Shown one piece after another: positions 5,645 through 12,381 of a DNA stretch of 12,381 nt; within the stretch, counting starts at the first letter, position 1, and every line of letters starts with the position of its first letter. Where the stretch lies: the NCBI GenBank assembly GCA_945613785.1, contig CALZAJ010000028.1:1-12381 (forward strand). The letters are read 5' to 3'. Source of the DNA: an uncultured Verrucomicrobiota bacterium (lineage in GTDB: Bacteria; Verrucomicrobiota; Kiritimatiellia; RFP12; UBA1067). The translations under genes and the position numbers were made by a program. The notes under the pieces are model-generated. The model was not told where the DNA came from. It searched no databases and saw nothing but the letters and a program-made list of their open reading frames with translations.

Positions 5645-6934
5645 TCAGGTAATGGTCTCGAGGACAAGGCCCTTGGCCTCCGGCGGAACCGCGCCGATGG
5701 TGAAGGCCTTGAAGAGATCGGCTGCGCACTTCTCAAGTCCCTCCGGATCGCCGGACTTCTCAAGCGTCGCCAGCGGCGCACCGACCGCGACCTTGTCACC
5801 GATCTGCACGGCGAGCGTGACGCCCGCCAACGGATCGATGCGATCGGCCGCCGTCAGACGTCCCGCACCCAGCGCCAACGCGGCGCGAGCGACCTTCTCG
5901 GCATCGATGGCCGTCACATAGCCCGAACGCATCGCCTGGATCTTGAACTTGAAGGTCGGCTTCGCCCTGAGCGCCGCGAACTTGGCGAGGTCGCCGCCCT
6001 GGGCCTTCACCATCGACTCGAACTTCGCCTTCGCCGACCCGTCCTCCAGCTTGGCGCGGCAGAGGTCGCGCGCGGCCGCAATGGGCGTCCCGAGCGAAAG
6101 CGAGACCATGTAGGCGGCGAGTTCGAGACAGAGGTCGACATCGCGTCCACCGCGTTCGCCCGACAGCAGGACCAGCGCTTCGGCGACTTCGTTGGCATTG
6201 CCGACGGCATACCCGAGCGGCGCATTCATATCCGTCACCAGCGCGGCCGCCTTACGCCCCGCCGCCTTCGCGCCATTCACCAGCGCCGTCGCCAACGCCC
6301 GCGCCTCCTCCGGCGTCTTCATGAACGCACCCAGGCCGCACTTGACGTCGAACACGAGCGTGCCGGCGCCTTCGGCCAGCTTCTTGGAAAGGATGGAGCC
6401 GACGATCAGCGGAATCGAAGCGACTGTGCCGGTCACATCGCGGAGCGCATAGAGCTTCTTGTCCGCCGGCGTGATCTCCGCGGTCTGGACGGTCATCGAC
6501 ACGCCCGTGGTGGCCACGACCTTCTGGAAGTCGTCGAGCGAAAGGGACGCGTTGTAGCCGGGAATGGTCTCCAGCTTGTCCGCCGTGCCGCCGGTGATGC
6601 CGAGGCCACGTCCGGTCAACGAGGGCACATTCACGCCGCAGGCCGCGACGAGCGGCTGGATGACGAGCGAAAGCTTGTCGCCGACGCCGCCCGTCGAATG
6701 CTTGTCGGCCGTCGCAAAGGGCCAATCGAGACAGCGTCCGGACTTCATCATCGCGTCGGTGAGATCCGCCGTCTCACGCTCGGTCATGCCCCGACAGCAG
6801 ATGGCCATTGCCAGCGCGCTCATCTGGTAGTCCGGAATCTCACCCTTGGTGAAACCCTCGATGAACTCACGGATCTCAGCGGAACCCAACGCATGGCCTT
6901 CACGTTTCTTATCGAGAATCAGCTTGGCAATCAT
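5645..6934 (-). CDS. deoA: Thymidine / pyrimidine-nucleoside phosphorylase
   Basis: This 429-residue cytoplasmic enzyme splits thymidine, or pyrimidine nucleosides more broadly, with phosphate to give the base and (deoxy)ribose-1-phosphate for salvage. The helical domain comes first (SALAMAICCRGM, 39-50). The phosphate site is DKHSTGGVGD (77-86), and the family signature is around LTGRGLG (106-112). YALRDVTGTV (162-171) and GSILSKK (179-185) carry the base-contacting residues. His79, Leu111, Tyr162, Arg165, Ser180 and Lys184 all align with the E. coli DeoA active site at a constant offset of six. Unusually, the RGLGHTGG motif reads RGLGITGG, with Ile113 in place of His. Length is close to the usual 430-440. 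GGAGGGTGA lies upstream of the ATG and is partly supplied by a heptad repeat. TP and PyNP activity cannot be separated here, so deoA or pdp would both be acceptable names. Confidence 0.92.
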   Translation of the reverse strand: MIAKLILDKKREGHALGSAEIREFIEGFTKGEIPDYQMSALAMAICCRGMTERETADLTDAMMKSGRCLDWPFATADKHSTGGVGDKLSLVIQPLVAACGVNVPSLTGRGLGITGGTADKLETIPGYNASLSLDDFQKVVATTGVSMTVQTAEITPADKKLYALRDVTGTVASIPLIVGSILSKKLAEGAGTLVFDVKCGLGAFMKTPEEARALATALVNGAKAAGRKAAALVTDMNAPLGYAVGNANEVAEALVLLSGERGGRDVDLCLELAAYMVSLSLGTPIAAARDLCRAKLEDGSAKAKFESMVKAQGGDLAKFAALRAKPTFKFKIQAMRSGYVTAIDAEKVARAALALGAGRLTAADRIDPLAGVTLAVQIGDKVAVGAPLATLEKSGDPEGLEKCAADLFKAFTIGAVPPEAKGLVLETIT

Positions 6935-6937
6935 CCG

Positions 6938-6946
6938 TCACCCTCC
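6938..6946 (-). promoter_or_regulatory. Ribosome binding site of the phosphorylase gene
   Basis: GGAGGGTGA on the minus strand, just upstream of the ATG at 6934. Its first bases are the end of the last heptad of the adjacent repeat. Confidence 0.75.
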
Positions 6947-6991
6947 ATTCCGCATTTGCATTTTACATTCAACGTTCTTCACTCTCCATTC
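6944..6991 (-). repeat. AATG-heptad repeat between tlyA and the phosphorylase gene
   Basis: On the minus strand units of the form RAATGNA follow one another: GAATGTA, AAATGC, AAATGCG and GAATGGA (6970-6944; one unit is six bases long). A separate GAATGGA (6985-6991) lies inside the end of tlyA. The array ends in GAATGGAGGG, which supplies the SD of the next gene. The same pattern and the same ending occur upstream of the tadC-like gene. Confidence 0.65.
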
Positions 6992-7730
6992 GCGTATCTT
7001 TCCGACGCCAATAGGAAAGGTATTCGATGTTTCCCATCTCCTTGCCCTTGATCGGAGACTCCTCGAGTCCGAGCAGCTCGAGTCCAAGCTCCTCGGTGGC
7101 GAAGCGCACAATCTCGTCGCGGGCGGCGAGCCGGAGCCGCTCGTCTCGGACGAGTCCGCCCGGCGCATTGCCCTTGCCGACCTCGAACTGTGGCTTGATG
7201 AGCGCGACGATCTCGCCGCCCTCCGTCAGCACGTCGCAGATCGGCGGCAGGATGAGCTTGAGGGAAATGAAAGAGACATCGGTCACGGCCAGCGTCGGGA
7301 CGGCCGGCAGATCCTCGGGTTTCATGAAGCGCGCGTTGTAGTTCTCATGCACCCACACGCGCGGATCGGTCCGCAACTTGTACGCGAGCTGATTCGTGCC
7401 GACATCGACGGCGAGGACGCGAGCCGCCCCGTGCTGCAACAGGCAGTCCGTGAAACCGCCCGTGGACGACCCGACGTCGATGCAGACCTTGCCTTCGGCC
7501 GACAAGGACGGGAACTTCTCAAAGGCCCCCTGCATCTTCTCTCCACCGCGAGAGACGAAGCGCGGAGGCGCTTCGACCTCGACTTCCGCCGACTCGTCAA
7601 GCGACCGAGAGGCCTTGTATTCCGTCTGTCCAGCGACGCGGACCTTTCCTTCCATCACCAGCGCCTGGGCCTGGGTCCGACTTGCGGCCAGGCCCTTCTC
7701 GACCAACAGGATGTCCAGGCGCTTCTTCAC
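6969..7730 (-). CDS. tlyA: TlyA family rRNA 2'-O-methyltransferase
   Basis: A 253-residue cytoplasmic enzyme. Characterised TlyA proteins methylate the 2'-O of cytidines in 23S, and often 16S, rRNA; some annotations call the family hemolysin, which is misleading. An S4 RNA-binding domain covers about 3-60 (RLDILLVEKGLAASRTQA), followed by an FtsJ/RrmJ-like SAM methyltransferase: SRGGEK (60-65), SAM loop DVGSSTGGF (85-93), TDVSFISL (150-157), IKPQFE (178-183) and GNIEYL (234-239). The probable K-D-K-E catalytic residues are Lys65, Asp151, Lys179 and Glu236. The start is GTG, one base after the stop of the PEGA gene, with no good SD, so translation probably depends on coupling. The final residues (RMESEER) are encoded partly by a heptad-repeat unit and may be a late addition to the tail. 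Confidence 0.92.
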   Translation of the reverse strand: MKKRLDILLVEKGLAASRTQAQALVMEGKVRVAGQTEYKASRSLDESAEVEVEAPPRFVSRGGEKMQGAFEKFPSLSAEGKVCIDVGSSTGGFTDCLLQHGAARVLAVDVGTNQLAYKLRTDPRVWVHENYNARFMKPEDLPAVPTLAVTDVSFISLKLILPPICDVLTEGGEIVALIKPQFEVGKGNAPGGLVRDERLRLAARDEIVRFATEELGLELLGLEESPIKGKEMGNIEYLSYWRRKDTRMESEER

Positions 7731-7731
7731 G

Positions 7732-9060
7732 TCATTTCAAGATGCCAGGGGTCCCGAGGAACGTGAACTTGCGGATCTCGGCGCGCGGGAACGTGCGCTC
7801 GACGCCCATGGAGACCTCGATGGTCACGTACTCCGCGCCGTTGTTGATGAGCACGCCCGTGTGGATGCCCGTATCCGTCTCGATTTCGATATCCGGAATG
7901 AAGACGCGCTTCAGCTGAACGTTCACCTGCGTCGACTTCGAGGACTCCGTCGTCACATGCTTGGTCGCTTCCGCATACCCCTTCGCGCGCACCGTCACCG
8001 TATGCTCGCCCTCGGCAATGCCGTCGACACGCAGGACGTCGCTGGCCTTGGCCTTCGGATCCTCGGACTTGGTCGTGCCACAGGTGCGTCCGTCAACCAC
8101 CACGACAGCCCCGACGGGGATCGTGCGGACCTCCAGCCAGCCCAGCGTGCTCTCGAGACGGAACTCCTCGCTGACGGCCGCGCCGAAGCCGACCGTCACT
8201 TCGCGTTCGACCGTGCCGAAGTTGTCCATCTCGGCACGGACCTTGTAGGTTCCCGGCGCGAGATTGGCGATCTTCATGGCACCCTTGCCGCGGAACTCGC
8301 CGTTCAGGTAGAAGCGCGCGCCTTCCGGCACGGAAGAGACCGCGATCGAACCGGGAATGCCCTCCATCTTCACGAAGAGGTTCTGGCTGTCGCCAGCCGA
8401 GAGCGAAAGCTCGCGAGACTCGTCCTTGTAACCCGGGCGCCGCAGCGTCACGGTCGCACGCCCCTTCGGGATGTCACGGACCGTCAACGGCGTCTTGCCG
8501 CGCGTAATGCCGTTCACGATCACTTCCGCGTCGGTCGGATCCGTCGTGATCTGCACGATGCCCGAGTCCAGGATCAGGACTTCATGCTTGACGAGCGGCG
8601 TGCGCCCGACCGGCTTCACCTCGAGCGTGCGCGGCTGGAAACCGGGCTTCTGCAGCAACAGACGATAGGTGGTGCCGGCCTCCAGCTTCGTCAGAAGCCG
8701 CGGCGTTTCGCCCAGGGAGCGTCCGTCCAAGGAAATGTTGCACCCGGCAGGCTCGGTCGTGACGAGCACCAGGCCCCTGATCGGCGCCAGCACGGCGTTC
8801 TGGGTGAGATAGGCGCCCTCGGACAGATTGAAGAACTGATCTTCGGGATCGTGGTTCTTCAGCTCGAAACGGACGTGATGGGACGCGCCCGACTTCAGGT
8901 CGAAGAGCGTCAGCGGCGTGACGCCGCGCGTCGAACCGTCGACAATGACACTCGCGCCCTCGGGCTGCGAGGTGAAGTCCACGCGGCTCGAACGTGTCGC
9001 GTCCGCCGCAAAGGCCGCGACGGAGGCCGCCAGGAGCATCCAGGAAATGAACTTCTTCAT
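7732..9060 (-). CDS. Secreted protein with five PEGA repeats
   Basis: A 442-residue protein with a signal peptide (MKKFISWMLLAASVAAFA, cut probably after AFA near residue 18). Five PEGA domains follow, starting at about residues 31, 102, 173, 244 and 313. Each has the pattern T/S-x-P-x-G-A-x-(V/I)-x-(V/L)-(D/N)-G-x-x-x-G-x-T, as in SQPEGASVIVDGSTRG and TDPTDAEVIVNGITRG. PEGA is a small beta-sandwich found in surface and S-layer proteins and next to regulatory domains; its exact role is often unknown. The last 60 residues, after the repeats, have no motif I recognise. The ATG overlaps the FHA gene's stop (TAATG), with GGGAGGGA seven bases upstream. This coupling to an FHA membrane protein and a TadC-like protein suggests a shared envelope function. 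No enzyme motif is seen. Confidence 0.85.
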   Translation of the reverse strand: MKKFISWMLLAASVAAFAADATRSSRVDFTSQPEGASVIVDGSTRGVTPLTLFDLKSGASHHVRFELKNHDPEDQFFNLSEGAYLTQNAVLAPIRGLVLVTTEPAGCNISLDGRSLGETPRLLTKLEAGTTYRLLLQKPGFQPRTLEVKPVGRTPLVKHEVLILDSGIVQITTDPTDAEVIVNGITRGKTPLTVRDIPKGRATVTLRRPGYKDESRELSLSAGDSQNLFVKMEGIPGSIAVSSVPEGARFYLNGEFRGKGAMKIANLAPGTYKVRAEMDNFGTVEREVTVGFGAAVSEEFRLESTLGWLEVRTIPVGAVVVVDGRTCGTTKSEDPKAKASDVLRVDGIAEGEHTVTVRAKGYAEATKHVTTESSKSTQVNVQLKRVFIPDIEIETDTGIHTGVLINNGAEYVTIEVSMGVERTFPRAEIRKFTFLGTPGILK

Positions 9061-10439
9061 TAGCGATTCCCTCCCTTCTTCCCGCTTTCGTTCTTGATGC
9101 GGGTTTCGACGTCGATCAATTTGGAATTCGCCTCGGCATGACGCGGATCAGACTTCTCGGGCACGAGGTCGCACAGCACGCGGAGCTCTTCCTTCGCCGT
9201 CTCCCATTCGCCGAGGTTGATCGCGCGGTCCGCGCGGAAACGCTGTTCCTTGTAGCGGTTGTCGAGCTCGGTGATCGCCTTGCGGAGCTTGTCCTTCAAG
9301 TTCGGATAGTTCGTCGGCTTCGGGTTCACCGTCTCAAGATAGAAGACCGCTTCCTGATAGGCCTTCACCGCATTGGCGAGGTTTCCGTATTCGACCTCAC
9401 GCTCCTCCCACTTGCCGTCGGCGATCTTCTCGCTCTCGGCGCTGAGCTCGATCAGCTTGTCACGCGAATACTGGAGCGCCCAGATGCCGAGTTCGTTCCG
9501 CGAGAACGTCTCAAGGGCCTCGCGGACGTTCATGAACGCCTCGGGCTCGAAGACGTTGTCGACCACGACCTTCTTGACCTTGCCGTCGCGGACCAGGCGG
9601 ATACACCAGCGCTTGAGGGCGTTCTCCGTCTCGGCGTCCTGTCCGACGTATTCCTCGTCCAGCTCGTTCCAACCCGCGGATTCGAAAATCTCCTGGATAC
9701 GAGCCAGCGCGGTCTCGCTGAGCTTCGCCGACTTGTCGACGTGACGGTTCTCGCCCGGCACGTCATCGTAGATGACGCGCAGAACGCCCGCGGCGTCCAC
9801 CGTCATCTGGTAACGGAAGATACGCGCGGCATCCGCCTCGACCTTCTCATAGAAAAGCGACGTCAGATCGCCGGCCTTCGCGACCACCGACGGGTCGACG
9901 GAGGGACGGTTGGAGGGACGCTTGCCGCCCGGGGCCATCAGGATCACCACGATGGCCGAAAGGACGGACAGTGCGGCGACGGCCCAGAGGACATTGGCGA
10001 GCGGCGAACGCTTCGTCGCCGACGCGACACCGGTCGCCGGCGTACCGCCGGCCGCGACCACGGGCTTCGCACCGAGACCGAGGTCGACCGCGGAACCGAC
10101 CGCCGAAACGGACGCCGCAGGCGGCGGCAGCTCGCCTTCGGCCACGATGCAGATCCTGACGCCGCCGGCCTCGACGATATCGCCGGGCTTCAGGGGCTTG
10201 GGATCGGCCGCGAGCTGGACGCTGTTCACGTAGGTGCCGTTCGCACTTGCAAGGTCGACGACGCGAATCCCCTCCGCACCGTCCGGTTCGAACAGGCAGT
10301 GGTTGCGCGAGAGTTCCTCATCGGCGACGTGAAGATCGTTCGAGGACGAACGGCCCAAGCGCAGTCCGGCCTCGGTGACCGTGTAGCGCTTGCCCTTCAG
10401 TTCTCCGGTTTCAATCAGCAGTTCGGGGCGCTTCGCCAT
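9060..10439 (-). CDS. FHA-domain single-pass membrane protein
   Basis: A 459-residue protein. An N-terminal FHA domain (about 5-98) carries the phosphothreonine-binding residues: GRSSSND (29-35), SRNH (44-47) and NGTYVN (67-72). A Pro/Ala/Gly-rich linker leads to one membrane helix (about 148-169), then a C-terminal region of about 290 residues. The latter has a mixed alpha/beta part (about 195-310) and a helical, TPR-like part (about 320-450) with many Glu and Lys. With FHA in the cytoplasm, the C-terminal region would be periplasmic. I infer that it links a phosphorylation signal to the envelope; no kinase is in the window. The chosen ATG shares a base with the TadC stop (TGATG); an in-frame ATG 72 bases upstream would run inside tadC and precede the FHA fold with a Cys-rich tail, so it is rejected. 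Confidence 0.85.
   Translation of the reverse strand: MAKRPELLIETGELKGKRYTVTEAGLRLGRSSSNDLHVADEELSRNHCLFEPDGAEGIRVVDLASANGTYVNSVQLAADPKPLKPGDIVEAGGVRICIVAEGELPPPAASVSAVGSAVDLGLGAKPVVAAGGTPATGVASATKRSPLANVLWAVAALSVLSAIVVILMAPGGKRPSNRPSVDPSVVAKAGDLTSLFYEKVEADAARIFRYQMTVDAAGVLRVIYDDVPGENRHVDKSAKLSETALARIQEIFESAGWNELDEEYVGQDAETENALKRWCIRLVRDGKVKKVVVDNVFEPEAFMNVREALETFSRNELGIWALQYSRDKLIELSAESEKIADGKWEEREVEYGNLANAVKAYQEAVFYLETVNPKPTNYPNLKDKLRKAITELDNRYKEQRFRADRAINLGEWETAKEELRVLCDLVPEKSDPRHAEANSKLIDVETRIKNESGKKGGNR
9068..9075 (-). promoter_or_regulatory. Ribosome binding site of the PEGA gene
   Basis: GGGAGGGA on the minus strand, seven bases before the ATG at 9060, inside the final codons of the FHA gene. 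With the TAATG overlap it supports coupled translation of the two proteins. Confidence 0.7.
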
Positions 10440-11353
10440 CAGAACATTCCTTTCATTGCCTGCGCCAGGACAGGACCCAGCAAGATGATGAACACAGCAG
10501 GGAAAATGCAAAGCATCAACGGACCGAGCATCTTCGTCGGCGCTTCGTTGGCGAGCTTCTCCGCACGGTCAAACCGACGGCTGCGGAGCTGCTCGGACTG
10601 GATGCGGAGAATGGAACCGATCGACACACCCAGCTCGTCCGCCTGAATGAGCGCGTTGGCGACCGACTTGAGATCCGGCTGACCACAGCGTTTCGCCATG
10701 TTCCGGAGCGCCTCCTTGCGCGAAGAGCCGACCTGGATCTCCTTCGTCATGCGCAGAAGCTCCTCGTTCAAGGCATCCATCCGACGCGAGGCACAGTTAC
10801 GCTGCAGGGCGCTGATGAAGTCCATGCCCGCCTCCACGGACAGCGTCAGGATGTCCAACACGAACGGCAACGCCTTCATGATCGCCAGATGCCGCTTCTT
10901 CACCGCACCCTTGAGCCACATCATCGGCTGCAAGGCGAAGAGGATCACGCCCAACAGGCAAAGCTCGAGACGCGAACTCGTGAAGAGGGAATCGGGAATG
11001 ACCGCACCCGCGAGGAAAATGACGACACACCAGAGTGCGCCCATCACCACCGGCGTCAGGATCTTCAAGGCGACGAACTCGCGACCGTTCACCAGGCCCT
11101 CGTAACCACCCGCCACCAGCAGGGCTTCGGATGCCGCAACGTCCTTGGCGAACATTGGCCTGGAGACGAGTCCGTCCAGATTCCCCACAAACGGCAGCAG
11201 CATCTTGAATGCGAGAGGGAAGGACCGCTCCTGACGACGGCCGTCCGCGAGCGTCACGTAGGTGACCTCCTTCGCGACGGACGCCGCATACCACGCCAAG
11301 CCAGCACCCGCCAGACCCCAGCTCAGCATCAGACCGATCTCAAGTGGATTCAC
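10439..11353 (-). CDS. tadC: TadC-like inner-membrane protein (T2SS GspF family)
   Basis: A 304-residue inner-membrane platform protein of the Tad/type II secretion class, which works with a TadA ATPase to assemble Flp pili. Membrane segments lie at about 5-27, 96-118, 128-147 and 274-298. The GspF/T2SSF domain is about 160-290 and includes LPFVLDILTLSVEAGMDF and DELGVSIGSILRIQSEQLR, typical of TadB/TadC. A single T2SSF domain and a long N-terminal cytoplasmic region match TadC better than TadB or GspF. The start is GTG at 11353; GGAGGGAG lies ten bases upstream, formed at the end of a heptad repeat. No tadA or tadB is next to it, since the upstream neighbour is metG. Its stop overlaps the FHA gene start by one base. 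Confidence 0.85.
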   Translation of the reverse strand: MNPLEIGLMLSWGLAGAGLAWYAASVAKEVTYVTLADGRRQERSFPLAFKMLLPFVGNLDGLVSRPMFAKDVAASEALLVAGGYEGLVNGREFVALKILTPVVMGALWCVVIFLAGAVIPDSLFTSSRLELCLLGVILFALQPMMWLKGAVKKRHLAIMKALPFVLDILTLSVEAGMDFISALQRNCASRRMDALNEELLRMTKEIQVGSSRKEALRNMAKRCGQPDLKSVANALIQADELGVSIGSILRIQSEQLRSRRFDRAEKLANEAPTKMLGPLMLCIFPAVFIILLGPVLAQAMKGMF

Positions 11354-11368
11354 GTTTCGCCCACTCCC

Positions 11369-11396
11369 TCCATTCTACATTTTCCATTTTCCATTT
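11369..11396 (-). repeat. AATG-heptad repeat between metG and tadC
   Basis: Four exact 7-base units on the minus strand: AAATGGA, AAATGGA, AAATGTA and GAATGGA. It fills most of the 46-base gap after the metG stop and runs into GGAGGGAG, the SD of the tadC-like gene. It is strikingly A-rich compared with the surrounding coding DNA and shares its unit and ending with the repeat at 6944-6970. Confidence 0.75.
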
Positions 11397-11399
11397 GCC

Positions 11400-12381
11400 T
11401 CACGTCGCCGGCGTTCCCGCCCCGGCCGGCGCCAGCGGCGAAAGGATGCCGCCGCACGTACCGGGCTCACCCGCGTACAGGATCATGCCTTCCGACACGC
11501 CCACGCTCATCTTGCGCGGCGCGAGGTTGGCGACGAAGACCACTTCCTTGCCAACGAGCGCCGCCGGGTCAGGATACGCCCCGCGGATGCCCGAGAAGAT
11601 CGTGCGCTTGCCGAGCGAACCCGCGTCGAGGACAAACTTCAGGAGCTTCGCACTCTTCGGGACGATCTCGCAGCTCTCGACCACGCCCACGCGGAGATCA
11701 AGCTTCTCGAAGTCGCCGAAGGCGATCTCGGACTTCAGAGGCACGGCAGCCGTGGCCGGCGCGGCCGCAGGGGCCTTGTCCTTGTTCTTGCTCGCGCGGC
11801 TTTCGTGCGCGACCTCGCCGGAGTCAGCGGGCTTCACCGTCGCCGCGGCGACCATCGCCTCGACCTGCTTCGCGTCGATGCGCGTGGCGAGGTACTCGTA
11901 CTCGACTCCCAGGTCCAGTCCGTCTCGGCGAAAAGCTTCATCGCCTTGTCGGCATAGACGGGGAGGATGGGCTTCAGGTAGATCGCGAGGATGCGGAACG
12001 CGTTGAGCGCGACCGTGAGGACCGTGCGCGCCGCCTCGACGTCCGTCTTGATGAGCTTCCACGGCTCCTTGCGGTCGAAGTACTCGTTCGCGAGGTCGGC
12101 GCAACGGCAGATCTCGACGACGACCTGGTTGAAGCGACGGTCCTCGTAGAACTTCGCGATCGTCTCGGACGCGGCGCGGCACTTCTCCAGAAGCTCCCGG
12201 CCTTCGGCATCGACCGCACCAAGCTTGCCGTCCGACTTCTTCTGCAGCATCTGGGCGCTGCGCGAGGCGATGTTGGTGATCTTGCCGACGAGGTCGGAGT
12301 TGACGCGCTGGACGAAGTCCGTAAGATTGAGGTCCATGTCGTCCGTCGTCCCGCCGAGCTTCGCCGCATAGTAGTAGCGGA
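11400..12381 (-). CDS. metG: Methionyl-tRNA synthetase, 3' part, frameshifted
   Basis: This is the C-terminal part (about 325 residues) of the enzyme that charges tRNA-Met; the catalytic Rossmann domain lies beyond the window. It opens with RYYYAAKLG and DLNLTDFVQRVNSDLVGKITN, the start of the anticodon-binding helical domain. That domain continues to LFAETDW near 11915. The reading frame then changes. The next frame gives LGVEYEYLATRIDAKQVEAMV, the end of the anticodon domain, a linker rich in Ala, Pro and Lys, and the EMAP-type OB-fold tRNA-binding domain (FGDFEKLDLRVG, IVPKSAKLLKF, RTIFSGIRGAY, NLAPRKMSVGVSEGM). Adding one G after the Trp codon would restore DWDLGVEYEY, so a lost base in a G run is the simplest explanation. 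If the loss is real, the protein ends at about 11834 without the OB-fold domain. Confidence 0.88.
   Translation of the reverse strand, partial: PLLLCGEARRDDGRHGPQSYGLRPARQLRPRRQDHQHRLAQRPDAAEEVGRQAWCGRCRRPGASGEVPRRVRDDREVLRGPSLQPGRRRDLPLRRPRERVLRPQGAVEAHQDGRRGGAHGPHGRAQRVPHPRDLPEAHPPRLCRQGDEAFRRDGLDLGVEYEYLATRIDAKQVEAMVAAATVKPADSGEVAHESRASKNKDKAPAAAPATAAVPLKSEIAFGDFEKLDLRVGVVESCEIVPKSAKLLKFVLDAGSLGKRTIFSGIRGAYPDPAALVGKEVVFVANLAPRKMSVGVSEGMILYAGEPGTCGGILSPLAPAGAGTPAT

Noticed and set aside
5629..5799. Upstream in-frame start of the pseudopilin-GH2 gene
   Set aside because: It would add an Arg/Ser/Pro-rich tail overlapping the phosphorylase gene; the ATG at 5628 has a full SD directly upstream.
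7396..9063. 555-codon plus-strand open frame opposite tlyA and the PEGA gene
   Set aside because: It mirrors two well-supported genes and has no family motif; antisense frames of this kind recur along the window.
10440..10511. Upstream in-frame start of the FHA gene
   Set aside because: It lies inside tadC and has no SD; the TGATG overlap and the FHA fold both fit the start at 10439.
9138..10646. 502-codon plus-strand open frame opposite the FHA gene
   Set aside because: It is antisense to a gene with clear FHA motifs and its composition is Arg/Asp-rich with no domain pattern.
11860..11940. Programmed frameshift in metG
   Set aside because: I see no slippery heptamer that would allow a -1 slip at the junction, and programmed shifts are not known for this gene; a lost G is simpler.

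Overview
Every gene I can support in this window lies on the minus strand, so transcription runs from high to low coordinates. The DNA is GC-rich and densely packed. Stops and starts overlap or nearly touch at several junctions, three starts are GTG, and Shine-Dalgarno (SD) sequences are strong. There are no tRNA or rRNA genes, insertion sequences or CRISPR arrays. The gene mix is a Tad-type pilus system, a GspG-like pseudopilin domain, a GH2 glycoside hydrolase, and PEGA and FHA proteins. With the TatA and UvrC present, this would suit a diderm of the Verrucomicrobiota/Kiritimatiellota/Lentisphaerota region, perhaps gut-associated. That placement is an inference from gene content and is not proven by the window.

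In transcription order the window opens with the 3' part of metG (12381-11400), interrupted by an apparent one-base deletion near 11914. A short heptad repeat follows. Then comes a tightly coupled set: a TadC-like inner-membrane protein (11353-10439), an FHA-domain membrane protein (10439-9060), a secreted protein with five PEGA repeats (9060-7732) and the rRNA methyltransferase TlyA (7730-6969). TadC/FHA and FHA/PEGA each share one base, and PEGA and tlyA are one base apart.

A second heptad repeat precedes a thymidine/pyrimidine-nucleoside phosphorylase (6934-5645). Next is the most unusual gene here, a 997-residue protein (5628-2635). It joins a cytoplasmic basic tail, one membrane anchor and a GspG-type pseudopilin fold to a complete GH2 glycosidase. 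After it come tatA (2598-2398) and a compact uvrC (2401-926), which overlap by four bases.

A TATAAT promoter at 873-881 opens a second Tad block: two 51-residue Flp prepilins (711-866 and 537-692), a TadE-like pseudopilin (40-510) and the first codons of a TadG/TadE-type gene leaving the window (1-40). All four carry a basic-Gly-Gln prepilin-type N-terminus. Tad components therefore flank a central group of DNA-repair, RNA-modification, export and carbohydrate genes.
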